Notes under the pieces: model-generated
Seen by the model: the letters and a program-made list of their open reading frames with translations, nothing else
Database searches by the model: none
Told to the model about the DNA's origin: nothing
Made by a program: the position numbers and the translations under genes
Source: Anaerolentibacter hominis
GTDB taxonomy: Bacteria > Bacillota > Clostridia > Lachnospirales > Lachnospiraceae
NCBI RefSeq assembly: GCF_032380675.1
Contig: NZ_JAWDIX010000002.1
Span: 372,001-436,000 of the forward strand
Direction of reading: 5' to 3'
Length of the DNA stretch: 64,000 nucleotides
Shown here: piece after piece, positions 23,833 through 32,641 of the stretch
How the letters are laid out: every line of letters starts with the position of its first letter
Numbering within the stretch: position 1 is the first letter of the stretch

Positions 23833-24711
23833 ATGATAAAGAGTATGACCGGCTTCGGACGGTTCGAATTAGCTGCAGAAGAACGAAAGATTACGGTTGA
23901 AATTAAGGCGGTCAATCACCGGTACTGCGATCTGTCTATCAAGATGCCGAAGAAGCTGGGCTTTTTTGAGGCGGGTATCCGTAATCTGTTAAAGCAGTAC
24001 ATCCAGCGGGGCAAGGTGGATGTATATATTACTTATGAAGACTATACAGAAAACAAAGCCTGTGTGAAGTATAATGAAGATATTGCACGGGAATATTTCA
24101 GCATATTGGAACAGATGAGCAGCCAGTTTGGTCTGGAGAATGATATAAAAATCTCTTCTCTCTCCCGTTATCCGGAGATCCTCACACTGGAGGAGCAGAC
24201 CGTTGATGAAGATGCGCTGTGGAAATCCCTGGAAGAGGTGATCAGAGGGGCCGCCCGGAAATTTGTGGAGACCCGAATTGCCGAAGGGGAAAATTTAAGG
24301 AACGATATTTATGCAAAATTAGATTCTGTGCTGGCGGATGTGGCATTTATTGAGGAGCGTTCGCCTCTGGTTGTAGATGAGTACCGGGAGAGACTGACCA
24401 ATAAGGTGAAGGAACTGCTGGGTGATACGAAGCTGGATCAGTCCGTACTTGCCACAGAGATTACCATTTTTGCAGATAAGATCTGCGTGGATGAGGAGAC
24501 GGTGCGGTTAAAGAGCCATGTGGCCAATACAAAGGCCACCCTTCAGGACGGCGAAAATATAGGGCGTAAGCTTGACTTTATCGCCCAGGAGATGAACCGG
24601 GAAGCGAACACGATTCTAAGTAAATCCAGCGATCTGGAAATTACCAACCGGGCGATTGATTTAAAAACCGAGATCGAGAAGATCCGGGAACAGATACAGA
24701 ATATCGAGTAA
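23833..24711 (+). CDS. yicC: YicC/YloC-family endoribonuclease
   Basis: A 292-residue protein of the YicC/YloC family, recently shown in other bacteria to be an endoribonuclease. The signature MIKSMTGFGR at the N-terminus defines the start as ATG 23833. Earlier in-frame codons back to 23683 give no family similarity. The C-terminus, with LKSHVANTK and FIAQEMNREANTILSKS, is the conserved DUF1732 region. Its place ahead of gmk and rpoZ is the standard Firmicutes arrangement. Confidence 0.92.
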   Translation: MIKSMTGFGRFELAAEERKITVEIKAVNHRYCDLSIKMPKKLGFFEAGIRNLLKQYIQRGKVDVYITYEDYTENKACVKYNEDIAREYFSILEQMSSQFGLENDIKISSLSRYPEILTLEEQTVDEDALWKSLEEVIRGAARKFVETRIAEGENLRNDIYAKLDSVLADVAFIEERSPLVVDEYRERLTNKVKELLGDTKLDQSVLATEITIFADKICVDEETVRLKSHVANTKATLQDGENIGRKLDFIAQEMNREANTILSKSSDLEITNRAIDLKTEIEKIREQIQNIE

Positions 24712-24745
24712 GGCGGCGGCTGCCGTAAGAAAGAAGAGGGAATAT

Positions 24746-25381
24746 ATGGGAAGAAGGGGAGTTCTGACAGTGGTGTCCGGTTTTTCCGGAGCCGGGAAGG
24801 GTACCCTGATGAAGGCACTGCTGACAAGGTATGACTATGGTCTGTCGATCTCGGCGACCACCAGGAAACCCCGGCAGGGGGAAACCCATGGCAAAGAATA
24901 TTTCTTTTTGACAAGGGAAGAATTTGAGAGTATGATAAGACAAAATGCTCTCATAGAATGGGCGGAGTATGTTGGCAATTATTATGGAACGCCCAGGGAA
25001 TATGTGGAGAAACAGCTGGATTCCGGCAGGGATGTGATCCTGGAGATCGAGATACAGGGCGCATTTCATGTAAAGGAACAGTATCCGGACTGCCTGCTGG
25101 TTTTTGTAACCCCGCCGTCTGCTCAGGAGCTGAAAAACCGCCTGGTGGGCAGAGGGACAGAGGATATGGAGACAATTAACAGGCGTCTTCACCGGGCACG
25201 GGAAGAGGCCGTTTATATGGATCATTATGACTACATTCTGGTGAATGATGATCTGGATGTCTGCACAGAGCAGCTTCATGAGATTATCCAGGATGAGGAA
25301 AAAAGGAAGGCTTTTGCCGCGGCGGAGGCCGGAAACCAGGAGCTGATCCGTACAATCACAGATCAGCTGAAGGTGTTTTAG
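24746..25381 (+). CDS. gmk: Guanylate kinase
   Basis: A 211-residue enzyme that phosphorylates GMP to GDP. It has the P-loop GFSGAGKGT (about residues 12-20) and the GMP-binding segment SATTRKPRQGETHGKEYFF. The lid contains RLVGRGTED. Full length for the family. The DUF370 gene often found between yloC and gmk is absent: only 34 bases separate yicC and gmk here. Confidence 0.96.
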   Translation: MGRRGVLTVVSGFSGAGKGTLMKALLTRYDYGLSISATTRKPRQGETHGKEYFFLTREEFESMIRQNALIEWAEYVGNYYGTPREYVEKQLDSGRDVILEIEIQGAFHVKEQYPDCLLVFVTPPSAQELKNRLVGRGTEDMETINRRLHRAREEAVYMDHYDYILVNDDLDVCTEQLHEIIQDEEKRKAFAAAEAGNQELIRTITDQLKVF

Positions 25382-25397
25382 AGAGGAGATTACGACT

Positions 25398-25643
25398 ATG
25401 ATGTTACATCCGTCTTATACGGACTTAATGGAAGCAGTTAACTGTGACGTGGAACCGGGGGAAGAGCCTGTGGTAAACAGCCGCTATTCCATTGTTCTGG
25501 CCACGGCGAAGAGAGCCAGACAGATCATCAGCGGCGAGGATGCTTTGGTAGAAACCGATTGTAAGAAGCCATTGTCAATTGCAATTCAGGAATTGTATCA
25601 ATCACAGGTATGTATCGTCAACGATGAAGATTCGAAAGAGTAA
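25398..25643 (+). CDS. rpoZ: RNA polymerase omega subunit
   Basis: An 81-residue small subunit that helps assemble RNA polymerase. The NSRYSIVLATAKRARQI stretch is the conserved omega core that contacts the beta' subunit. GAGAGGAG lies just upstream, and the gap after gmk is 16 bases. The start could be either of two adjacent ATG codons (25398 or 25401). coaBC, the usual next gene in Firmicutes, is absent. Confidence 0.93.
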   Translation: MMLHPSYTDLMEAVNCDVEPGEEPVVNSRYSIVLATAKRARQIISGEDALVETDCKKPLSIAIQELYQSQVCIVNDEDSKE

Positions 25644-25646
25644 AGG

Positions 25647-25676
25647 ATAAGACGTTCGGACTTCCGGACGTCTTAT
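25647..25676 (+). terminator. Hairpin after rpoZ
   Basis: ATAAGACGT (25647-25655) pairs with ACGTCTTAT (25668-25676), with a further CGG/CCG inside. There is no T tract; a TATAAT follows directly. It may act as a weak terminator or insulate the downstream promoter. Confidence 0.4.
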
Positions 25677-25684
25677 GTTATAAT
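25676..25684 (+). promoter_or_regulatory. Extended -10 promoter for the signal peptidase cluster
   Basis: TGTTATAAT, with TATAAT at 25679-25684 and an extended TG. No good -35 is seen, and the upstream hairpin occupies that space. It lies 60 bases before the first signal peptidase gene. Confidence 0.5.
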
Positions 25685-25743
25685 TGGGGCTATTCCCATT
25701 TGGCACAGCGGCCTGGGAATCGTACCGTGCAAAGGATGATACA

Positions 25744-26268
25744 GTGAAAAAGATGATTGGTATAGGAATACTGCTTATTATACTTGCAGCGGGAATCATA
25801 CTGGTTCCGCGCTATGTGATGCAGAGGACTATTGTTTACGGGGAATCGATGGAGCCGGCCCTTATTGAGGGGGACAGCGTGATGATCGATAAGCTTTTTT
25901 ATAAAATCAGCGGTTTGAAACGCTTTGATATTATAAGAGTATTTCCCTATGGGAAAGAAGCGAATGTATTTTATATTAAAAGGGTTGTTGGAATGCCCGG
26001 AGAAACGGTTCAGATTAAAGACTCGGTCATATATATAGACGGAGAACCCCTTGCGGAACCCTATGGTAAGGAGGACGTCATAGAAGATGAGGGAATTGCT
26101 GCAAAACCGGTTAAGCTTGGAAAAAAAGAATACTTTGTGATGGGAGACAACCGCAATGACAGCGAGGACAGCCGTTCCGAGGGGATCGGACCGGTTTCTT
26201 CAAAGTATATCGACGGAAGAGCGTTCATACGGGTCTGGCCGAAGGACAGACTGGGAAAGGTCGAGTAG
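25744..26268 (+). CDS. lepB: Type I signal peptidase, first of three
   Basis: A 174-residue membrane protease that removes signal peptides from secreted proteins. One N-terminal membrane anchor (about residues 3-23), the catalytic Ser35 in GESMEP, and the catalytic Lys79 in YIKRVVGMPGE. The MGDNRNDSEDSR box follows. I chose GTG 25744 because AAAGGATG lies just upstream; the longer frame from 25684 would overlap the promoter. It is followed by two paralogues with gaps of only 3 bases each. Its paralogues share longer stretches with each other than with this copy. Confidence 0.9.
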   Translation: MKKMIGIGILLIILAAGIILVPRYVMQRTIVYGESMEPALIEGDSVMIDKLFYKISGLKRFDIIRVFPYGKEANVFYIKRVVGMPGETVQIKDSVIYIDGEPLAEPYGKEDVIEDEGIAAKPVKLGKKEYFVMGDNRNDSEDSRSEGIGPVSSKYIDGRAFIRVWPKDRLGKVE

Positions 26269-26271
26269 CAG

Positions 26272-26805
26272 ATGACAAAAGATAAAAGTGCAGGCAGAGA
26301 ACTGCTGTTTTATGGCGTTTTGCTTGTACTGCTGATTTTTATCGTCCCCAGATTTGTCTTGCAGCGTACCGTGGTGGACGGCCATTCTATGGAGAATACG
26401 CTTCAGGATAAAGAGCAGCTTCTGGTGGAGAAGGTTTCAAAGCATTTTAAGGATTTCGGACGCTTTGACATTGTGGTATTCTATCCCTATGGCAGAGACG
26501 CAGACGAGTATTACGTAAAGCGTGTAATCGGTCTGCCGGGAGAGACGGTTCAGATCATAGATTCCGTTATTTACATTGACGGCGAGGTCCTCACGGAATC
26601 CTACGGCAGGGAGGCTATCGAGGACAGCGGCATTGCCGCGGAGCCTGTAAGGCTTGGAGAAGAAGAATACTTTTTGATGGGGGACAACCGCAATAACAGT
26701 GAGGACAGCCGTTTCGAGGGAATCGGCCCGGTTCCTTCCGACTGTATTGAGGGAGAAGTTTTTCTGAGAGTGTGGCCCCTGAATAAACTGGGAAAGGTCG
26801 AATAA
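26272..26805 (+). CDS. lepB: Type I signal peptidase, second of three
   Basis: A 177-residue signal peptidase with one membrane anchor (about residues 11-27), Ser39 in GHSMEN and Lys83 in YVKRVIGLPGE, and the MGDNRNNSEDSR box. It is closely similar to the third copy in the catalytic core (LLVEKVSKHFKDFGRFDIVV against LLVEKVTKHFKEFERFDIVV), indicating a recent tandem duplication. It lies 3 bases after the first copy and 3 before the third, so all three are one transcription unit. Confidence 0.92.
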   Translation: MTKDKSAGRELLFYGVLLVLLIFIVPRFVLQRTVVDGHSMENTLQDKEQLLVEKVSKHFKDFGRFDIVVFYPYGRDADEYYVKRVIGLPGETVQIIDSVIYIDGEVLTESYGREAIEDSGIAAEPVRLGEEEYFLMGDNRNNSEDSRFEGIGPVPSDCIEGEVFLRVWPLNKLGKVE

Positions 26806-26808
26806 CGA

Positions 26809-27822
26809 ATGGCAAAACGACATACAATTGCAGATATTCTGGCCAGTCAGAATGTGAATCCGGTACCGGTATACGAGCCGGAGGAGCATGACACAGAGGA
26901 AAAAGTATCTGCGCAGAGAGAAACAGAGGAAGCACAACCGGAGAAGGTAATCATTCGTTCGGAACCGGAAAGGGTAATCGTTCGTTCGGAGCCGGAGAAG
27001 GTAATCGCTCATACCGGGCCGGAGCAGGAAGCGCCGGCACAGAATGTGTCTGCCCCTGGAGAAGAACATATAAAAGAGGCGGTCAAGACAGAAATCAAAG
27101 TCAGGAAGGTGGAGCGGAGGATGCCGGAATCCGGAGAGGAAAAGGAAGAACAGGGAGACCTGGGCTACAGGACAGAGTATTTTAAAAAAGCTGCGGCTGC
27201 TACGGCAGTAGCAGAGGATTTTGCGGATGATATGTTCGAGGAGGAACCGGAGGACGGACCGGAACCTGAACGGGAAGAAAACAGAGGAAGAACGACATGG
27301 AAAAGTGTAGTTAAGGAACTGCTTTTCTATGCTGTCCTGTTTGTACTTCTGCTTTTTATCGTACCGACTTTTATCTTACAGCGGACGGTGGTCAGCGGTC
27401 ATTCCATGGAGAATACGCTCCAGGATGAACAGCAGCTTCTGGTGGAGAAGGTCACAAAACATTTTAAGGAATTTGAGCGCTTTGACATCGTCGTGTTCTA
27501 TCCGTATGGCAGGGACTCGGATGATTATTATGTGAAAAGAGTGATTGGACTGCCCGGGGAGACGGTCCAGATTATAGGGGCCGATATCTATATTAACGGT
27601 GAAAAACTGGATGAGAGCTATGGTAAAGATCCGATTACCTTCAGCGGAATCGCGGTAGATCCTCTTACTCTGGGAGATGATGAATATTTCCTGATGGGGG
27701 ATAACCGGGAGGTCAGCTTTGACAGCCGCTATGAACAGATCGGACCGATACACAAGAATATGATTGAGGGCAAGGTACTGCTTCGGATCTGGCCGTTTTC
27801 AGAATTCGGACGGGTAGAGTAG
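26809..27822 (+). CDS. lepB: Type I signal peptidase with a long acidic N-terminal extension, third of three
   Basis: A 337-residue signal peptidase. The C-terminal 175 residues are a complete enzyme with a membrane anchor, Ser in GHSMENTLQ, Lys in YVKRVIGLPGE and the box MGDNREVSFDSR. The first 160 or so residues are a low-complexity, charged, probably cytoplasmic domain rich in Glu and Pro. It contains imperfect repeats around EKVIIRSEPE, ERVIVRSEPE and EKVIAHTGPE. This extension is absent from the two neighbours and could tether partners or set localisation. No frameshift or internal start is needed to explain it. Confidence 0.9.
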   Translation: MAKRHTIADILASQNVNPVPVYEPEEHDTEEKVSAQRETEEAQPEKVIIRSEPERVIVRSEPEKVIAHTGPEQEAPAQNVSAPGEEHIKEAVKTEIKVRKVERRMPESGEEKEEQGDLGYRTEYFKKAAAATAVAEDFADDMFEEEPEDGPEPEREENRGRTTWKSVVKELLFYAVLFVLLLFIVPTFILQRTVVSGHSMENTLQDEQQLLVEKVTKHFKEFERFDIVVFYPYGRDSDDYYVKRVIGLPGETVQIIGADIYINGEKLDESYGKDPITFSGIAVDPLTLGDDEYFLMGDNREVSFDSRYEQIGPIHKNMIEGKVLLRIWPFSEFGRVE

Positions 27823-27870
27823 AGGCGGCGCCTCACAGATTGAAAATTCGGAAAAGGAGATAAGCTTACT

Positions 27871-28755
27871 ATGAAATTAGTGACGTTTCGCTATGAAGGA
27901 ACTGAGATGGTGGGTGTTCTGAACCGGGAAGAGAATGGAATTTATCCGGTAAGTGCGGCCGGACTTCCCTATGCGTCCATGAATGAATTGATTTTACATA
28001 TGACGCCGGAGGAGAAGGCTGCTCTTGGCACTATGGTGCAGGAAGAAAAAGCAGAATGGATACCGGCGGATCAGACCGAAAAAATGGCGCCGATTCCCCG
28101 GCCGATTCAGGATGTGGTATGTCTTGGGATTAACTACACGGCGCATGCGGAGGAAGCTGCCAGGTATCAGTCTGAGGCTTTCGGCGGGGAGAGACCGGCT
28201 GCTATTTATTTCTCCAAACGTGTGAACCAGGCGGTTGCGGACGGCGGGGAGATTGACAGCCATCCGGGACTTGTGGAGCGTCTGGACTATGAAGCCGAGC
28301 TTGGCGTCATCATCGGGAAAGATGCCAAAAATGTACCTCTTGAGGAAGCATTTGACTATGTTTTTGGATATACGGTAATCAATGATGTGAGTGCAAGGGT
28401 GATACAGACAAAGCATAAACAGTGGTATTTCGGCAAAAGCCTGGATACCTTTACCCCTATGGGACCCTGTATTACAACGGCGGATGAGATCGCAGCGCCG
28501 CCGGCCCTTAAGATTCAGGCGTATGTGAACGGCGCGCTGCGCCAGGACAGCAATACCAGCCTGCTGATCAATGATATTCCCCATGTGATCAGCGAGCTCT
28601 CCCAGGGGATGACTCTGGAAGCGGGTACGGTGATTGCAACCGGAACTCCGGCCGGCGTGGGGATGGGGATGACTCCCCCTACCTTTTTAAAACCAGGAGA
28701 TGAGGTTACCTGCTATATTGAGGGTATCGGAAAAATCACAAATAAGGTAAAATAG
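27871..28755 (+). CDS. Fumarylacetoacetate hydrolase (FAH) family protein
   Basis: A 294-residue metal-dependent enzyme of the FAH superfamily. An N-terminal domain of about 75 residues precedes the catalytic domain, which has the metal-site motif LDYEAELGVIIGK and GYTVINDVSARV, and the loop TGTPAGVGMGM. Family members hydrolyse or decarboxylate beta-dicarbonyl acids, for example acylpyruvates, or oxaloacetate enol tautomers. The substrate here cannot be inferred from its neighbours. AAAGGAG precedes ATG 27871. It lies between the signal peptidases and a transsulfuration enzyme. Confidence 0.85.
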   Translation: MKLVTFRYEGTEMVGVLNREENGIYPVSAAGLPYASMNELILHMTPEEKAALGTMVQEEKAEWIPADQTEKMAPIPRPIQDVVCLGINYTAHAEEAARYQSEAFGGERPAAIYFSKRVNQAVADGGEIDSHPGLVERLDYEAELGVIIGKDAKNVPLEEAFDYVFGYTVINDVSARVIQTKHKQWYFGKSLDTFTPMGPCITTADEIAAPPALKIQAYVNGALRQDSNTSLLINDIPHVISELSQGMTLEAGTVIATGTPAGVGMGMTPPTFLKPGDEVTCYIEGIGKITNKVK

Positions 28756-28790
28756 AAATAAAGAAAATAACAGAGAAAGAAGGGGATTGT

Positions 28791-29972
28791 TTGATCGGAT
28801 TTGGAAATTATTCGGATTTTGATAAAAAAGAAAATCTTCACATGGATTCTAAGGTGGTGCACGGAGCACTGGGCAATGATCCCAGCACAGGTGCAGTGAG
28901 TTTCCCGATTTTTCAATCGGCTACGTTCCGCCATGTAAAACTGGGACAGTCAACAGGCTTTGATTACAGCCGCGTCCAGAATCCTACCAGGCAGGAACTG
29001 GAGCGCACCATGGCGATTCTGGAGGAAGGTCTGGAAGGCTTTGCCTATGCCAGCGGCCAGGCTGCTGCGCAGGCGGTATTCTCTCTCATGAATCCCGGCG
29101 ATCATATTCTTCTCTCCGATGACATTTATGGAGGAACCTATCGGTCCGGTAAGGAATATTTTAAACGTTACGGCGTTGATTTTGAACACATTGATATGTC
29201 CGATTTGGATATAGTAAAGAGTAAGATCCGCGAAAATACAAAAATGATTTTTGTGGAAACACCCACGAATCCGATGATGCATGTGGCAGATATAGCTGCT
29301 ATAGCTGAAATCGCTCATTCCAAAAATATTTTGATGACGGTGGATAATACATTTTTATCCCCCTATTTCCAGCGGCCGCTTACGTTGGGTGCCGACATTG
29401 TCATGCACAGCGGCACGAAATACATTGCCGGCCACAATGATACGGTAGCAGGTCTGGTCGTGGTTAAGACGCCAAAGCTGGCGGAGCATTTCCGTTTTGA
29501 GATGAAATCCTCCGGCGCCTGTCTGGCTCCGATGGATTCCTGGCTTTTACTGCGCGGAGTCAAAACGCTTGCGCTGCGCATGGAGAGACACAATGAGAAT
29601 GCCCTGAAAGTTGCCCAGTGGCTGAGAACCCAGCCTAAAATAAAGGAAGTATTCTATGTGGGATTTCCGGATCATCCGGGCTATGAAATCAGCTGCCGTC
29701 AGGCAAGCGGCTTTGGCGGAATGATATCGTTCCATGTAGATTGTCCGGATACGGTTGAAAAAATTCTCAATAATTTAAAAATGATTTTGTTTGCGGAGAG
29801 TCTGGGCGGAGTAGAATCGCTGATGACTTATCCGAGCACACAGACGCACGAGACAATTCCGAAAGAAATTCGGGATGCAATCGGTGTGACCGATACGCTT
29901 TTGAGACTCTCTGTGGGAATTGAGAAGGCAGAGGATATAATTGCCGATTTAGATCAGGCGCTGAATGGTTAA
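28791..29972 (+). CDS. Cys/Met metabolism PLP enzyme (cystathionine gamma-synthase or beta-lyase type)
   Basis: A pyridoxal-phosphate enzyme of about 393 residues in the transsulfuration family. It has the SATFRHVK and YSRVQNPTRQELE motifs, and the PLP Lys in HSGTKYIAGHND. The C-terminal half has the SLGGVESLMTYPSTQTH signature. It could join O-acetylhomoserine with cysteine or sulfide, or cleave cystathionine; sequence alone does not decide. I place the start at TTG 28791, five bases after AGAAGGGG. ATG 28842 is an alternative without a good ribosome binding site. It could use the product of MetA (14696-15607). Confidence 0.88.
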   Translation: MIGFGNYSDFDKKENLHMDSKVVHGALGNDPSTGAVSFPIFQSATFRHVKLGQSTGFDYSRVQNPTRQELERTMAILEEGLEGFAYASGQAAAQAVFSLMNPGDHILLSDDIYGGTYRSGKEYFKRYGVDFEHIDMSDLDIVKSKIRENTKMIFVETPTNPMMHVADIAAIAEIAHSKNILMTVDNTFLSPYFQRPLTLGADIVMHSGTKYIAGHNDTVAGLVVVKTPKLAEHFRFEMKSSGACLAPMDSWLLLRGVKTLALRMERHNENALKVAQWLRTQPKIKEVFYVGFPDHPGYEISCRQASGFGGMISFHVDCPDTVEKILNNLKMILFAESLGGVESLMTYPSTQTHETIPKEIRDAIGVTDTLLRLSVGIEKAEDIIADLDQALNG

Positions 29973-30050
29973 CCTAGTATTATAGGAACTTGTAATCAGC
30001 CGGCCGACTGTCTGGCAGCGTGTGTTCTGGGCTCGGAAAGGAATTTTACG

Positions 30051-30905
30051 ATGAAGATTAAATTTACGAAGATGCAGGCCTTTGGCAATGACTATGTCTA
30101 TATCAATACAATTGACCAGACCATTGATAATCTGCCGAAGCTGGCCAAATACGTGAGTGACCGGCATTTTGGCATTGGTTCGGATGGAATGGTGTTAATC
30201 TGTCCTTCCGAAAAAGGGGACTTCCGCATGAGGATGTTTAACCCGGACGGCACGGAAGGGGAGATGTGCGGAAATGCTCTGCGGAGTGTGGGAAAATATG
30301 TGTATGATCATGGCTTGACGGACAAAGAGTTACTTATTATAGAGACGCTTGGCGGTATGCAGAAGCTTTGGCTGACCGTACAGGATAAGCAGGTGGTCAA
30401 TATAACCGCTGATATCGGAGAGCCGCGGCTTGACACAGCTGTTATACCGGTCAATACTCCGTTTCCTGAATTTGTCGACCAGCCTGTTATGGTATTGGAT
30501 AAAAAATTGAACATAACAGCTCTCTCCTGGGGGAATCCACACTGCGTGGCGTTTATTGAGGATGTGGATCACTTTGATGTTCACCGCTATGGTCGTGAGC
30601 TGGAGTATATGACGGAACTATTCCCAAATAAAACAAATGTTACCTTCGCACAGATTGTTTCCCATGACAAAATCAAGATAAGAGAGTGGGAAAGAGGTAC
30701 AGGGGAAACAATTGGCTGCGGGACCGGATGCTGTACTGCGCTGGTAGCAGGTGCACTCACCGGAAGATGCGGCCGGAAAGCTACGATTGAACAGATCGGA
30801 GGCCCGCTTTATGCAGAGTGGGAGGAAGAGACCGGGCATGTGAAAATGACCGGACCGTCCTATCTGGTTTTTGAGTCTGAAATTGAGATCGGACACATAG
30901 TTTAA
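30051..30905 (+). CDS. dapF: Diaminopimelate epimerase
   Basis: A 284-residue cofactor-independent racemase that converts LL- to meso-diaminopimelate for peptidoglycan and lysine. The two catalytic cysteines are Cys73 in EMCGNALR and one in the GCGTGCC motif near residue 225. MQAFGNDYV at the N-terminus is the family start. Its presence close to murE supports a meso-diaminopimelate wall. AAAGGAA precedes ATG 30051. The two-hairpin dispersed element begins about 10 bases after the stop. Confidence 0.95.
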   Translation: MKIKFTKMQAFGNDYVYINTIDQTIDNLPKLAKYVSDRHFGIGSDGMVLICPSEKGDFRMRMFNPDGTEGEMCGNALRSVGKYVYDHGLTDKELLIIETLGGMQKLWLTVQDKQVVNITADIGEPRLDTAVIPVNTPFPEFVDQPVMVLDKKLNITALSWGNPHCVAFIEDVDHFDVHRYGRELEYMTELFPNKTNVTFAQIVSHDKIKIREWERGTGETIGCGTGCCTALVAGALTGRCGRKATIEQIGGPLYAEWEEETGHVKMTGPSYLVFESEIEIGHIV

Positions 30906-30915
30906 AATAGAGCTT

Positions 30916-30988
30916 AAGTTTGAAAGTTCCTTTCAAACGATTGATTTATGCTGTACCGCGGGTGACCTGCGGTATGCAGGGGAATAAA
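30916..30988 (+). repeat. Two-hairpin dispersed element, copy B
   Basis: GTTTGAAAG/CTTTCAAAC (30918-30926 with 30930-30938), a 15-base linker, then TACCGCGGG/CCTGCGGTA (30954-30962 with 30966-30974) and TGCAGGGGAATAAA. It matches copy A at 11167-11243 in order, spacing and the trailing motif, while loops and several stem pairs differ. No gene starts directly after it here. Confidence 0.75.
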
Positions 30989-31054
30989 TAGGAATTTTAA
31001 ATAGACAGGACATCCGGGCGTGCCGGAGTGTATGTCAGAAAAAAGATAACTCCT

Positions 31055-31075
31055 CGGTCAGGCTCTGCCAGACCG
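31055..31075 (+). other. Hairpin in the murE leader
   Basis: CGGTC-a-GGC (31055-31063) pairs with GCC-a-GACCG (31067-31075), leaving the two A residues opposed. GGGTGTTT follows. It may be a weak terminator or a leader structure; nothing more can be said. Confidence 0.3.
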
Positions 31076-31108
31076 GGGTGTTTACGTATTCGCAGGAGGA
31101 ATAGGTCC

Positions 31109-32575
31109 ATGCAGTTAAAGCAGTTATTGGAAGAATTGGATTACCGGCTGGTATCCGGTTCACCGGACACGGATATTACGGAATTGGTGTATGATTCCAG
31201 AAAGGTGGTGCCCGGAAGTCTCTTTGTGTGTATTTCCGGAACAGCAATAGACGCCCATACCTTTGTACCGGCGGCAGTCAGCCAGGGAGCGGCGGCCATC
31301 GTAGCAGAGAGAGAGGTGGACGTACCGGAAGGGGTTGCCCTGGTTGTGACACCGTCCACAAGAAAGGCGCTGGCTTTTTTGTCAGCGGCCTATTTCGGAC
31401 ACCCGGCCAAAAGACTTATTACCGTTGGACTGACGGGAACGAAAGGAAAGACGACTACCAGTTATATGCTCCAGTCTGTGTTAAAGCAGGCGGGCAAACG
31501 GGTGGGGGTGATCGGGACAATCGGCGCGGTCATAAATGGAGTACATTATAAGACGGCCAATACGACACCGGAGTCTTATGAAATTCAGGCGCTTCTTAAA
31601 AAGATGGTGGATGAAGGCTGCGAATACTGTGTGATGGAGGTCTCCTCTCAGGGATTAAAGATGGATCGGGTGGAAGGATTTGTGTTTGACATTGGAGTGT
31701 TTACTAATTTTTCGCCGGATCATATCGGGCCAAATGAACATGCAAGCCTGGAAGAATATCTTTACTGCAAAAGCCTGCTCTTCAAGCGCTGCCGTCACGG
31801 CATCGTGAACCGGGATGATGAGCGGTGGGATGAAGTAAGCAGAGACGGCTCCTGTACCCGGGAGACATACGGACTTTCCCCGGAGGCAGACTTAAGGGCC
31901 GAACATCTTGCCTATCTCAGAGAAAACGGCAGTCTTGGAATCCGTTTTGATCTGGCAGGGACTATGACGGGTACGGTAGAAGTATGTACTCCCGGCCGGT
32001 TCAGCGTTTACAATGCTCTTGCCGCTCTGGCGGTGGGCAGCAGGCTTCATATTCCAATGGAAGCTATGCAGGCGGGCCTTAAGGATGTTCATGTTCCGGG
32101 GAGAGTAGAAATTGTCCCGGTTAAGGAACATTTTACGATCCTGATTGACTATGCCCATAATGCGGCCAGTGTGGGAAGCCTGCTGCGCACGCTGAAAGAA
32201 TATGAACCGGGACGTCTTATCTGTGTGTATGGCTGCGGGGGCAACCGCTCACGTCTGCGCAGATACGATATGGGAAAACTTTGCGGCGAGCTGGCGGATC
32301 TTTCTATCCTGACCTGTGACAATCCCAGAATGGAAGAGATAAAAGATATCAACGAGGATATCAAAGTGGGATTGAAAGAGACGAACGGCAGATACATCGA
32401 GATTGAAGACCGGGCGGAAGCCATTCATTACAGCATGGACCATGCTTTGGATGGAGATATTATTGTTCTTCTGGGCAAAGGCCATGAGGATTATCAGGAC
32501 ATTAAAGGTAAAAAATATCCTTTCAGCGAGCGCAAAATTATCGAAGAGTATGCCGGAAAATTAGAAAACAGCTGA
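31109..32575 (+). CDS. murE: UDP-MurNAc-tripeptide synthetase MurE
   Basis: A 488-residue cytoplasmic ligase that adds the third amino acid to UDP-MurNAc-L-Ala-D-Glu. The N-terminal UDP-binding domain, the ATP loop GLTGTKGKTTTSY and the C-terminal domain are all present. The DNPR motif (TCDNPRMEE) is the signature for meso-diaminopimelate as substrate. ATG 31109 follows AGGAGG at 31094-31099; a frame extension to 31028 is not used. It is directly followed by a shorter paralogue. Confidence 0.95.
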   Translation: MQLKQLLEELDYRLVSGSPDTDITELVYDSRKVVPGSLFVCISGTAIDAHTFVPAAVSQGAAAIVAEREVDVPEGVALVVTPSTRKALAFLSAAYFGHPAKRLITVGLTGTKGKTTTSYMLQSVLKQAGKRVGVIGTIGAVINGVHYKTANTTPESYEIQALLKKMVDEGCEYCVMEVSSQGLKMDRVEGFVFDIGVFTNFSPDHIGPNEHASLEEYLYCKSLLFKRCRHGIVNRDDERWDEVSRDGSCTRETYGLSPEADLRAEHLAYLRENGSLGIRFDLAGTMTGTVEVCTPGRFSVYNALAALAVGSRLHIPMEAMQAGLKDVHVPGRVEIVPVKEHFTILIDYAHNAASVGSLLRTLKEYEPGRLICVYGCGGNRSRLRRYDMGKLCGELADLSILTCDNPRMEEIKDINEDIKVGLKETNGRYIEIEDRAEAIHYSMDHALDGDIIVLLGKGHEDYQDIKGKKYPFSERKIIEEYAGKLENS

Positions 32576-32641
32576 GAGGGTGCAAGAGAAAGAGCCCTGT
32601 AGAATATAATGAACCAACGATTTTATGTTGGAGCAATTATA

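Noticed and set aside
26809..27300. Third signal peptidase as a fusion of two genes by frameshift
   Set aside because: The frame is continuous, has a good start three bases after the previous gene, and no internal start with a ribosome binding site precedes the catalytic part.
32609..32641. ATG 32609 as start of the MurE-like gene
   Set aside because: The ATG overlaps a TATAAT and has no ribosome binding site; TTG 32642 has GGAG at a suitable distance and begins at the conserved ITVGITG segment.
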